Source: Negativicutes bacterium
Lineage (GTDB): Bacteria; Bacillota_C; Negativicutes; Sporomusales_B; JARLHX01
DNA length: 64,000 nucleotides
Assembly: GCA_031292035.1 (NCBI GenBank)
Contig: JARLHX010000416.1
Location: 1 to 64,000 of the forward strand
Reading direction: 5' to 3'
Shown: one piece after another, positions 26,908-34,756 of the stretch
Position numbering within the stretch: position 1 is the first letter of the stretch
Layout: the number at the start of each line of letters is the position of its first letter
Position numbers and translations under genes: made by a program
The notes under the pieces: generated by a model
The model's input: the letters and a program-made list of their open reading frames with translations, nothing else
Databases searched by the model: none
What the model was told of the DNA's origin: nothing

Positions 26908-27693
26908 ATGTTTAAGGTAAGTAATTTCGGCAAAAATGCTGCTGAAGGAGTCGTGAGCAAACTGAAGAAGCTGATTGTTGTCGTCCTTATTATTTTTGGT
27001 ATTGGTTTTTACCAGACGGCTCCTGTTTATGCGAGTTTTTTCTTATTCAACATCATCCATGACATTTTCAGCGGCGGGCACAAAGAGGCCAAGCCTCCCC
27101 CCGAGACACATCCAGGCGGCAATGCGGTCTCCGTAGTCAAATTCGGCATGAAAAATAGCCAGGTTATCGCCATCCAGCAAGATCTCATCAAGGCGAATTA
27201 TCTCAGCGGCAATGCGGACGGGGTGTTTGGCTATAAAACTCTCCAGGCAGTCAAGGAATTTCAAAGTGATTCAGGGCTTGAAGCTGATGGCGTCGTCGGG
27301 TCACGAACCTGGGGCGCTTTGAAAAACTTTCATGGGACAAAACCCAAAAGCCCTCCCCGCAAACCAACCTATCGTTCCCCTCAGACCAGTGATGGCACGC
27401 CGTCCTATCTTTATACCCTGCCGATGTTGGTAACCGCCTATACTCGTTATGATGAAGGCTGCACTGATTATACCTATCGCGGCACCTATCTTCGCCGGGG
27501 ATTGTGCGCCGTCGATCCTGACGTCATCCCCCTCGGCACCAAACTGTACATTCCCGGTTACGGCGAAGCCATCGCCGATGATATTGGCGGAGCCATAATA
27601 GGAAATCACATTGATTTGGCCATGGATTCGTTGGATGAAGCCTTCGACTGGGGCGCGAAAAATGTAACCATCTATGTTTTGCCGAAGAACTGA
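26908..27693 (+). CDS. peptidoglycan-binding and 3D-domain protein, probable cell-wall lytic factor
   Basis: A 261-aa exported protein. A hydrophobic helix with signal-peptide character runs from about 21 to 44 (ending PVYAS). A PG_binding_1 domain follows (about 83-140, VIAIQQDLIKANYL to GSRTWGALK), then a Pro-rich linker and a C-terminal 3D domain (about 175-258) with the three acidic positions in CAVDPDVIPLG, AIADDIGG and GNHIDLAM. The 3D domain is the MltA/Rpf-type lytic transglycosylase core, so spore cortex or wall remodelling is likely. The first ATG has no SD; GTG 26953 behind GAAGGAG would give a shorter, more typical signal peptide. Confidence 0.82.
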   Translation: MFKVSNFGKNAAEGVVSKLKKLIVVVLIIFGIGFYQTAPVYASFFLFNIIHDIFSGGHKEAKPPPETHPGGNAVSVVKFGMKNSQVIAIQQDLIKANYLSGNADGVFGYKTLQAVKEFQSDSGLEADGVVGSRTWGALKNFHGTKPKSPPRKPTYRSPQTSDGTPSYLYTLPMLVTAYTRYDEGCTDYTYRGTYLRRGLCAVDPDVIPLGTKLYIPGYGEAIADDIGGAIIGNHIDLAMDSLDEAFDWGAKNVTIYVLPKN

Positions 27694-27788
27694 TGCATGC
27701 CGGACTGTGGCCGATGGAAGTTGGCCGAAACAGGGGAATCAAGTAGCTATTATTCGTTTTAATTATCTAGCTTATTTTTATAAATAGT

Positions 27789-27823
27789 AAAAACAGACCG
27801 CAGCTTAGGCGGTCTGTTTTTTG
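27789..27823. terminator. bidirectional terminator
   Basis: Stem AAACAGACCGC/GCGGTCTGTTT, flanked by A5 on the left and T6 on the right. It lies between the converging 3D-domain and flavin-binding genes. Confidence 0.85.
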
Positions 27824-27882
27824 TCCCTTATGAATGAAGCACATGAGAGCATATTGTCTGTTGCTGCCTATAGTCTAGAAGA

Positions 27883-28368
27883 CTACGGCATCAAACAGAA
27901 GCCGCCTTGACACATGTTGAGTTCAACATCGGGATTTTGTTCCATAGGCAGGTTAACCCGAGTCGTGAATTCGCCGGAAGGACGCCAGTAGCGAATCTCA
28001 TGGACGATGAGACGATAGATAATTAGGCTGTTGAGGTCTTGATCACTGAAATAATTTTTCATTTCAGGAATTTCTGCGAACATCATATCACGCAAAGCCC
28101 GGAAGGTGGCGCTCCCGGGTTTGGTTTCATCTTTTATCCGGCCATACAGATTTAATACTTCCTGGTTCTGGCCGACAAAACATAGCTCGACACGAGGGTT
28201 AATTTCCATTTCCGAGACTTTTTTGGAATCAAAGCGGCTAAACAACCAGATGTGACCCTCGCGGTCGATATACGGCTTCATTGGCCTGACTTTGGGCCGG
28301 TTATCGTCTACTGTTCCCATGAAAGCAAGTTCCGATTTCACGAGGTGGAGAACTTCCTGTTCGTACAT
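27883..28368 (-). CDS. pyridoxamine 5'-phosphate oxidase-like flavin-binding protein
   Basis: A 161-aa split-barrel (PPOX/FMN-binding) protein: VKSELAFMGTVDDNRPKVRPM (about 10-30) is the typical first strands, followed by LFSRFDSKKVSEMEINPRVELCFVG (about 43-67). The C-terminus has two Cys (MCQGGFC). Family members bind FMN, F420 or haem and are often called general stress protein 26-like; exact substrate unknown. SD AAGGCGGTG upstream of the ATG at 28368. Confidence 0.78.
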   Translation of the reverse strand: MYEQEVLHLVKSELAFMGTVDDNRPKVRPMKPYIDREGHIWLFSRFDSKKVSEMEINPRVELCFVGQNQEVLNLYGRIKDETKPGSATFRALRDMMFAEIPEMKNYFSDQDLNSLIIYRLIVHEIRYWRPSGEFTTRVNLPMEQNPDVELNMCQGGFCLMP

Positions 28369-28638
28369 AATAACACCGCCTTATTATTTTTTTTCAAAAG
28401 AACTGGCATCGTAAAACAGGAGTGCAAATTATACGCGTTACTACTAGTAGTTTAATTTTACCGTTATCCATACCGCTTGTCCAACACAAATCGCATTACT
28501 GGCAGAATGTAAGGTATTGCGAGGTCGATACTCATAAAGTTTGAAGATGGGGTGAATTGTAAAGAAAAATAAAGCTAGTCGCTATTCCGTCCGGGTTGAT
28601 GGTGTACAGGCAGTCCCATAACAGAAAAATGCCCCCCC

Positions 28639-28677
28639 GCATACCATAGACTAGACACTTTGTTTGGGGAGGTATGC
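28639..28677 (+). promoter_or_regulatory. hairpin that pairs with the SD of the trypsin-like gene
   Basis: GCATACC at 28639-28645 is complementary to GGTATGC at 28671-28677. The GG of the GGGGAGG Shine-Dalgarno is inside the stem, and the preceding C7 run could extend it. Such pairing could limit translation (thermometer-like or switchable). CATACCATA here also fits the sigma-K -10 pattern CATANNNTA, relevant in a spore-former, but the -35 is not convincing. Confidence 0.35.
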
Positions 28678-28680
28678 TAT

Positions 28681-29685
28681 ATGGTCCAGCGCGGTTTTTT
28701 GGCGCTGTTTCGCGAAATGGCCGGTATTGAAAATGTTGTGGGAGTGGGCCGCGGCCATAAATGGGTACGGGGAGAAAATACCGGGCGAGAAGCAGCTGTG
28801 ATATTGGTTCGAAAAAAGCAGCACAATAGCGACTTGCGGCGATCGGCGATCATTCCGCGGCAGATTGATGGGATGGTCACCGATGTGATTGAAGTGGGGG
28901 ATGTCCGGCTGCTGAATGATAATCGCAAGGAAATGATCCGGCCGGCACAGCCGGGGGCGAGTATCGGTCATTATAAAGTTTCTGCCGGAACGTTTGGGGC
29001 GGTAGTCTACGATCTCGCCAGCGGCGAACCGCTGATCCTATCGAATAATCATGTTTTGGCAAATTTGAGTAACGGGCGGGACGAGCGGGCCCAGCCCGGT
29101 GATGTAATTCTTCAGCCGGGAATGTATGATGGCGGGGAAATCCAGGAGGCGGTGATCGGCCATCTAAAAAGATTTATCCCTGTTCATAGCGAGGTGAACA
29201 AATCCCGCTGCAGGATTGCCAACCTCTTTGAAACCGTACTTAATCAATGTGTACACATGGTAAAACCACACTATCGCATCCAGGTGCTGCGAGAAAATGA
29301 GCAAGTCAATCTAGTGGATTGTGCAGTGGCTGTCCCGGTATCGCCAGAGTCGATTTCCGCAGGTATTATCGAAGTCGGGGCAGTTGCCGGCGTCAAAGAA
29401 GCAAAGCCCGGAATGACAATTAAAAAGAGCGGACGAAGTTCGGGTTTGACTTTTAGTATGGTTTTGGCAACTGACGTGACTCTCAAAATCGGGGTCGGCC
29501 ATTCGGAATACGGAATATTTAGCGAGCAAATCCTGGCAGGACCGATGAGCATGCCGGGGGATAGCGGGTCGCTGGTATTGAGTGAAGACAACCACGCTGT
29601 CGGATTATTATTTGCAGGGTCGGAGCAAGCGACAATGTTTAGTCCGATCGATCGGGTGCTGGCGGCCCTCGAAGTTAGATTGTAA
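28681..29685 (+). CDS. trypsin-like serine protease
   Basis: A 334-aa protein with a chymotrypsin-type fold in its second half: SNNHVLA (catalytic His, about 121), VDCAVAVP (Asp, about 212) and GDSGSLVL (Ser, about 292). The first 90 residues (AGIENVVGVGRGHKW and a KKQHN segment) are a separate N-terminal region often seen in bacterial relatives of this type. No signal peptide is evident. It lies next to spore coat genes, so a role in spores is possible. The ATG at 28681 follows GGGGAGG; an upstream TTG in frame lacks an SD. Confidence 0.78.
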   Translation: MVQRGFLALFREMAGIENVVGVGRGHKWVRGENTGREAAVILVRKKQHNSDLRRSAIIPRQIDGMVTDVIEVGDVRLLNDNRKEMIRPAQPGASIGHYKVSAGTFGAVVYDLASGEPLILSNNHVLANLSNGRDERAQPGDVILQPGMYDGGEIQEAVIGHLKRFIPVHSEVNKSRCRIANLFETVLNQCVHMVKPHYRIQVLRENEQVNLVDCAVAVPVSPESISAGIIEVGAVAGVKEAKPGMTIKKSGRSSGLTFSMVLATDVTLKIGVGHSEYGIFSEQILAGPMSMPGDSGSLVLSEDNHAVGLLFAGSEQATMFSPIDRVLAALEVRL

Positions 29686-29688
29686 GGG

Positions 29689-29714
29689 AAAAACCAGGCA
29701 AGAGCCTGGTTTTA
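29689..29714. terminator. bidirectional terminator
   Basis: Stem AAACCAGGC/GCCTGGTTT, loop AAGA. It lies between the converging protease and coat genes. Confidence 0.8.
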
Positions 29715-29718
29715 TTTC

Positions 29719-30150
29719 TTATAGTGTCCATTCCAACTGGGAATTTGCTCCGGCCCTTGACTGCGAACGCCCGCTCCGTGAGGGCTGTTCACTCCCGGAA
29801 GAATGTCTTCCGTAGCGCTGGGTGCCGCTGCTGGTAATCGAGCGCGGATTGGAGCGGACATCAGAGCTGCGTGGTTGATTTCGCTCATCCAGACGCAATT
29901 CGCTACGGGGACGGCTGCTGGCGGTATACCAGCCCTCTTGCTCTAAAAGATTGAATAAGGTTTCTGCCATTTCATGTTCGCTGTGCTGTAAGGTTTCGAA
30001 GGTTTCTCTGATCATGCTGTGGCTTGATTCCATGATGGCATGGTCATACAAGTGGGACATGCATTTGCCGGTAGTTAGCATATCAAAAAGCATGTCACGG
30101 TCAGATAAACGGTTGCGGCTGCTGGTACTGTTGCGACTACGGTAAACCAT
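29719..30150 (-). CDS. spore coat protein, CotF-like
   Basis: A 143-aa protein. The first part (about 18-75: DMLFDMLTTGKCMSHLYDHA, then HSEHEMAETLFNLLEQEGWY) matches the helical CotF/COG5577 coat domain. The rest is a low-complexity tail rich in Ser, Arg, Gln and Gly, typical of coat proteins. Transcribed on the minus strand with the small gene upstream, 11 bases apart. It is one of the strongest signs that the organism forms endospores. Confidence 0.78.
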   Translation of the reverse strand: MVYRSRNSTSSRNRLSDRDMLFDMLTTGKCMSHLYDHAIMESSHSMIRETFETLQHSEHEMAETLFNLLEQEGWYTASSRPRSELRLDERNQPRSSDVRSNPRSITSSGTQRYGRHSSGSEQPSRSGRSQSRAGANSQLEWTL

Positions 30151-30161
30151 CTAATCACCTC

Positions 30162-30380
30162 TCACTGAAATTGCTGATTGCTTGTTTGGCCGAGAAGCTG
30201 TTTAAGCTTATTGGCGTGTTGGCGCTTGGTTTTGCCGATGTCCATGAGGAGCGACTGGATTTCCTGGTCGCTGCACTGATCAGCATAGACGCTGCATTTA
30301 GTAATACTCAGATTTTCCATTTGCAGAGCGTCTTCAAGATAGTCCTTCTCTTTGTGGGTTAGATTGTTTTGAAAAGGCAA
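30162..30380 (-). CDS. small CotF-like/ferritin-like coat-associated protein
   Basis: A 72-aa helical protein (KEKDYLEDALQMENLSITKC, then DQEIQSLLMDIGKTKRQHANKLKQLL), the same ferritin-like helix pattern as CotF N-terminal domains. It is first in a two-gene unit with the larger coat gene. SD GGGAGGTGACTC precedes the ATG. Probably a coat or exosporium component; not experimentally assignable. Confidence 0.68.
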   Translation of the reverse strand: MPFQNNLTHKEKDYLEDALQMENLSITKCSVYADQCSDQEIQSLLMDIGKTKRQHANKLKQLLGQTSNQQFQ

Positions 30381-30482
30381 TATGAGTCACCTCCCATCTA
30401 GCATTAATCGTAATATGTGTGTCAGGTGAAAATTCTATGCGCGGTGTGTCTGGTAGTCGGTCTTATTTTCGTCAGACAGAAG

Positions 30483-30635
30483 CTAGTTTAGGGGAAAAAT
30501 CATCTGGTCCCAATATTGGGGGTCTTCTTCGTTGTGGTCGGCAGGCTCAAAATCATTGGGCGATAATTCTTCTGAATGAATTATGTCCGGGTCAAAGAAT
30601 TCGTTTTCCGGCCATAGAGTGGGCGGCTTAAGCAT
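30483..30635 (-). CDS. 50-aa acidic small protein, unknown
   Basis: A 50-residue frame beginning MLKPPTLWPENEFFDPD, with about a dozen Asp/Glu. Its ATG overlaps the last 8 bases of the next upstream ORF (30628-30792), and AGGGGTG sits 7 bases before it. I do not recognise a family. It lies just upstream of the coat genes on the same strand, so it may belong to sporulation. Confidence 0.5.
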   Translation of the reverse strand: MLKPPTLWPENEFFDPDIIHSEELSPNDFEPADHNEEDPQYWDQMIFPLN

Positions 30636-30792
30636 CGATGTCACCCCTGGGGCGCCGTTCGGCTGCGGCAGTGTCTTCATTTTGCTTGTTTGGCGTCTCA
30701 GTGAGGCTAAGATCGCCAAAATCGCCAAATTCTTCCGCAAACTCATATAAGTTACGGGTGGATTGGGATTTATAGGATGACTTGAGTGGCAT
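30628..30792 (-). CDS. 54-aa small protein, unknown
   Basis: A 54-residue frame (MPLKSSYKSQSTRNLYEFAE...) with a basic N-terminal third and an acidic, polar remainder. AAAGGAGTG lies about 11 bases upstream of the ATG at 30792; another ATG at 30801 is nearer. It overlaps the following small gene by 8 bases in another frame, which implies translational coupling. The 30746-30483 frame read from its upstream end is not needed to explain the region. Confidence 0.5.
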   Translation of the reverse strand: MPLKSSYKSQSTRNLYEFAEEFGDFGDLSLTETPNKQNEDTAAAERRPRGDIDA

Positions 30793-31051
30793 AGAACGCA
30801 TCACTCCTTTGCGAAGAATTAGCTGGTTCTGCAATTAGTTTGTGAATTCCCTGCTGGAATCATGCAGCATTGAATTGATAAAAATAAACCCAGTACGGCA
30901 TTCATGACGTATTTTGCGGTTGTCCTGCAGCAGGAATTTTCTTCCTTACAGAGGAAATTATGCAAAGAAGAATAAAAATGTACCATCAGATGTTGTGGAT
31001 GGCCTCACTGAATAATCTCAGCGCAGGCTTTGAGGAAAGGAAGGGTTTTGG

Positions 31052-32380
31052 ATGTTGCGGTTGGCGATTTTGAGTTTTTTGGTTGTGTTTGGGACAATGA
31101 TTTTTGGGATGGGGGTTGCTCTTGCTGCGGCTACTTATGAGGTATCGCCTGAAGCAGAGTCGACATTTCGCGAGATTGGGAAATTGGAGGCCTTCACAAA
31201 AGGCTTGGATTTTATTCGCGGTGATGATGCCAATACACTGACTGATCAGAAGGCGATTTGCGCCATTCCTGCCCCGCCGTTTAAAGAAAAACTGCGCGGC
31301 GAATATTATAAAAAACGCCTGAGCGAACTTGGTCTGAAAGATATCAAGATGGATGCGGCGGGAAATGTTTTCGGCGTTTTGCCGGGAGCGGGAAAAGGCC
31401 CTAAATTGTTGGTAGAGGCCCATATGGATACCGTATTTCCTGAGGGGACAAACACGGTCGCCGTCGAAAAGGGTGGCAAACTGTACGCCCCGGGAATTGC
31501 TGATGACAGCCGGGGTTTGGCAGCCGTTCTGACAGTCGTGCGGGCATTTAACGCCACTGGCATTAAGACAGTTGGTGACGTGGTTTTCTGCGGTACGGTA
31601 GGGGAAGAGGGACTTGGTGACCTGCGCGGCATGAAGGCTTTTTTTCGCGACAATCGCGATATTGCAGGCTCGATTTCGGTTGATGGCACCAGCGTGAAAC
31701 GAGTCACCTATCTGGCTACCGGCAGTCATCGCTATGAAATTACCTTTTCGGGTCCGGGAGGGCATAGTTTTGCTGCCTTCGGCACTCCCAGCGCGATTCA
31801 TGCCATGGGAAGAGCCATTGCTAAAATTGCCGATATCCAGACGCCGAATAATCCTAAAACCACATTTACGGTCGGAACGGTAAGCGGTGGGGCGTCGGTC
31901 AACGCTATCGCCGCAGAGGCTACGATGCTGCTTGATATGCGGTCTAACAGCCAGGAGGAATTATTGAGTTTGGAAGGCAAGATTTTAGCCCTCCTCCAAC
32001 AGGCGGTTGACGAAGAAAACGCCAGATGGGGCAGTGATAAGATCAGTGTGACCTATAAATTAGTTGGCGATCGGCCGGCAGGGACGCAAGCGGCAGATGC
32101 GATCATTGTCCAGAGCGCCTGGCTGGCGACAAAAGCCATTGGCCAGCAACCCGATCTCATGATTGCCAGCAGCACAAACGCAAATCTTCCGATCAGTATT
32201 GGGGTTCCCGCTGTAACTCTCGGTGGTGGTGGTCAGGACGGACAGAACCATTCGCCGGGAGAGTGGTTCGACCCTAAGGATGCTTATCTTGGACCGCAGA
32301 AAGTTTTCGCAACCATATTGGGATTGGTGGGCGTCGACGGGGTAACCAAACCGTTGTTGTCGTCTCCTCCGAAGTATTAA
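31052..32380 (+). CDS. exported M20-family metallopeptidase (PepT-like)
   Basis: A 442-aa protein with a signal peptide (about 1-27, ending ALAA). The M20 zinc motifs are visible: VEAHMDTVFPEG (about 124-135, His and bridging Asp), GIADDSRGLAAVL (about 150), GTVGEEGLGDLRG (catalytic Glu pair, about 182-194), and HSP near 405. A dimerisation domain lies between. It resembles tripeptidase T or acetylornithine-deacetylase-like hydrolases. Export is unusual for PepT itself. SD GGAAGGG, terminator directly downstream. Confidence 0.8.
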   Translation: MLRLAILSFLVVFGTMIFGMGVALAAATYEVSPEAESTFREIGKLEAFTKGLDFIRGDDANTLTDQKAICAIPAPPFKEKLRGEYYKKRLSELGLKDIKMDAAGNVFGVLPGAGKGPKLLVEAHMDTVFPEGTNTVAVEKGGKLYAPGIADDSRGLAAVLTVVRAFNATGIKTVGDVVFCGTVGEEGLGDLRGMKAFFRDNRDIAGSISVDGTSVKRVTYLATGSHRYEITFSGPGGHSFAAFGTPSAIHAMGRAIAKIADIQTPNNPKTTFTVGTVSGGASVNAIAAEATMLLDMRSNSQEELLSLEGKILALLQQAVDEENARWGSDKISVTYKLVGDRPAGTQAADAIIVQSAWLATKAIGQQPDLMIASSTNANLPISIGVPAVTLGGGGQDGQNHSPGEWFDPKDAYLGPQKVFATILGLVGVDGVTKPLLSSPPKY

Positions 32381-32390
32381 TCAAACACTA

Positions 32391-32427
32391 AAATAAAGAG
32401 GCTGCCAGCAGGCAGTCTCTTTATTTT
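32391..32427 (+). terminator. rho-independent terminator
   Basis: Stem AAATAAAGAG-CTGCC paired with GGCAG-CTCTTTATTT, loop AGCA, then TTTT. Confidence 0.88.
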
Positions 32428-32548
32428 GGCAGCAGTCTGTTTATTTGCAAAGTGGGAAGATTCAAGCAGTTGGAGGAGTCCGGGCAAGTTTGTGTAAATG
32501 TATAGAGTATCTTGGGCCATGCTTGTTGCAGGCCAGAGGAGGCTAACA

Positions 32549-34498
32549 ATGACTTCCATCGTGCTGATTGCTCCTTATGAGCAGATTCTAGAGCAGGGCC
32601 GGAGGGTTACGGCGGAGCTGAAGTTAAAAGATAGAACAAAATTTTTCTTGGGTTCACTCAAACAGGGACTAGCTATTGCCGAAAAGCTGGACAGCGACGA
32701 TGTCGACGTGATTGTCACCCGGGGAGGAACGGCGCAGTTACTGAAAAAGGCCGGCATCAGAACCCCTGTAGTGGAAATCCCGATTACGGTTCAGGATTTG
32801 GCCGAAGCGCTGCAGGGGGCTCAGCAGGTGACCGGCTTGGCTAAACCGAGGATTGCTATGGTTGCTTTTGAAAATATGATGTTCGATATTACCGTTCTGA
32901 CTAAGGCGATGGCGCTCGATTTACTTATCTATCCTCTCAATAGCGAAGAAGACATTCCATTGATGGTGGAAAAGATCGATCCGGAGAAGGTAGATGTTCT
33001 GATAACGGGGATCAAAACGGCTGAGGTAGCGGCCCGGTTAGGGTTGAAAACTGTACTGCTGACTTCGGGAGAAGCTGCCATCCGGAGTGCTTTTAAGCAA
33101 GCAGAGCGGGTGGCTTATGCCCGACGGATCGAAAAAGAGCGTGCGCAGGAATTTCGCGTCCTGGTGGATTACTCCGTCCAGGGGATTATCAGCATTGATC
33201 AGAACAAAAAAGTCGTTGTGTTCAATCCGGCGGCGGAAAAATTGTTGGGGCGAGAGGCTCACACGGTTGTCGATCAAGGGCTGGAACTAGTATTGCCGGA
33301 GTGTAGCGTCGATGAGTGCTTGGTCAGAGGCAGGGAGCTTGTTGGTGAAATCATCAAGGCGAATGACCGGACGGTTTTAGCCAATATTGCCCCCATAAAG
33401 GTTGCTGGCAGCATCACCGGAGCGATGATCGCCTTTCAGGACATTACCCAGATCCAGGAAATGGAGGCCAGGATACGCAAAGAAATTTATACCAAAGGCT
33501 TGGTCGCCAAGTATCGTTTCACCGATGTACTGGGGGAGTCGAAGGAAATATTGGCTGCCAAACGGATAGCCAGGGAGTTTGCCACTGTCGATGCCACGGT
33601 GCTTATTTTAGGGGCATCCGGGACAGGCAAGGAATTGTTCGCGCAGAGTATTCACAACAGTAGCCATCGCCAGAAAGGTCCGTTTGTGGCAATTAACTGT
33701 GCCGCCATCCCCACAAGTATTTTGGAAAGTGAACTGTTCGGATATGTCGAAGGGGCCTTCACCGGCGCCAACCGTAAAGGGAAACCGGGTCTCTTTGAGT
33801 TGGCACATAACGGGACCATCTTTCTTGATGAAATATCGGAAATGGAACCATACGCCCAGAGCCGCCTGCTGCGGGTGATTCAAGAGAAGGAGGTCATGCG
33901 GCTGGGTGACGACAAGTATATTCCGGTGGACAGTCGCGTTATTGCGGCCAGCAATAAAGATCTTCATCAATTGGTTCGAGAAGGGAAATTTCGCGAAGAC
34001 CTGTTTTACCGGCTCAATGTCTTGACCCTCAACCTTCCGGCCTTAAAGGAACGCCATGGTGACGTCATGCGGCTTACTGAATATTTTTTGCAGAGCTACT
34101 GTCGGCAGTTTGGCAAGAAGCTGACGATGGACGAAGCGGCGAAGCAGTATATGGACCATTTCGATTGGCCGGGCAACATTCGCGAGTTGCGCAATTTTAT
34201 GGAGAAACTGGTTATTTTGGCCAACAGTGAACGAATTACGGTGAAAGTAATTCAAAACCTGATGGCGAACCGCGAGTTTGCTATTGAAGCAGAGGCTGCG
34301 GCAGGCGAAGCCAGTTTTGCCGGATTAACGGAGCGGGAGAAGGTTGTTCAGGCCCTGCGGATGGCCGATTATAACCAGAAAGAGGCGTCGCGACTGTTGG
34401 GTATCAATCGCAGTTCGCTTTATCGTCGTTTAAAACGGTACCATATTCGATTAGCTAAAAGCGCAACACTTGATGCGGAAACTGAAACAGATTGTTAG
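32549..34498 (+). CDS. sigma-54-dependent activator with PrpR N-terminal domain
   Basis: A 649-aa enhancer-binding protein: PrpR_N sensor domain (about 1-175), PAS (about 200-310), AAA+ sigma-54 interaction domain (about 335-560; Walker A GASGTGKE about 355, GAFTGA loop about 402, FLDEISEM) and a Fis-type HTH (about 600-640). PrpR_N domains bind small acids such as 2-methylcitrate. It lies directly upstream of a GntP permease preceded by a -24/-12 promoter, so it probably activates that gene. ATG 32549 chosen after GAGGAGG; the frame opens 51 bases earlier. Confidence 0.92.
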   Translation: MTSIVLIAPYEQILEQGRRVTAELKLKDRTKFFLGSLKQGLAIAEKLDSDDVDVIVTRGGTAQLLKKAGIRTPVVEIPITVQDLAEALQGAQQVTGLAKPRIAMVAFENMMFDITVLTKAMALDLLIYPLNSEEDIPLMVEKIDPEKVDVLITGIKTAEVAARLGLKTVLLTSGEAAIRSAFKQAERVAYARRIEKERAQEFRVLVDYSVQGIISIDQNKKVVVFNPAAEKLLGREAHTVVDQGLELVLPECSVDECLVRGRELVGEIIKANDRTVLANIAPIKVAGSITGAMIAFQDITQIQEMEARIRKEIYTKGLVAKYRFTDVLGESKEILAAKRIAREFATVDATVLILGASGTGKELFAQSIHNSSHRQKGPFVAINCAAIPTSILESELFGYVEGAFTGANRKGKPGLFELAHNGTIFLDEISEMEPYAQSRLLRVIQEKEVMRLGDDKYIPVDSRVIAASNKDLHQLVREGKFREDLFYRLNVLTLNLPALKERHGDVMRLTEYFLQSYCRQFGKKLTMDEAAKQYMDHFDWPGNIRELRNFMEKLVILANSERITVKVIQNLMANREFAIEAEAAAGEASFAGLTEREKVVQALRMADYNQKEASRLLGINRSSLYRRLKRYHIRLAKSATLDAETETDC

Positions 34499-34517
34499 AT
34501 TTACGCATCAAGTGTTG
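34464..34517. repeat. 14-bp perfect inverted repeat, candidate activator-binding site
   Basis: CAACACTTGATGCG at 34464-34477 and CGCATCAAGTGTTG at 34504-34517, 26 bases apart. The left arm is inside the end of the regulator gene. No T run follows, so it is not a typical terminator. It ends 44 bases before the -24 element at 34561, the range in which enhancer-binding proteins act. Confidence 0.55.
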
Positions 34518-34560
34518 TGGCATTATGGGGCGTTTTATGAGGAAAAGCGGACTGTTGCTA

Positions 34561-34577
34561 TTGGCATGAATATTGCA
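34561..34577 (+). promoter_or_regulatory. sigma-54 (-24/-12) promoter for gntP-like permease
   Basis: TTGGCATGAATATTGCA. GG and GC are 12 bases apart, as required. Nearly the same element occurs at 55790, also downstream of a PrpR-type regulator gene. Expected transcription start near 34588, giving a leader of about 170 bases. Confidence 0.8.
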
Positions 34578-34756
34578 AATATTTATATTTAATCGTTAAT
34601 TTATAGACTGCTAGATGATGTTCTTCGGGTTGAGTGGCGGCAAAAAGCTGTAGAATGGAGGCGAAGAAATAAGCAAGACGCAAAATACTGCCGCCGGTAG
34701 TCGCCGCCAGGCGATGGTTTACTGTTTTACTGAACATTTGAGAAGAGGTGATTGGG

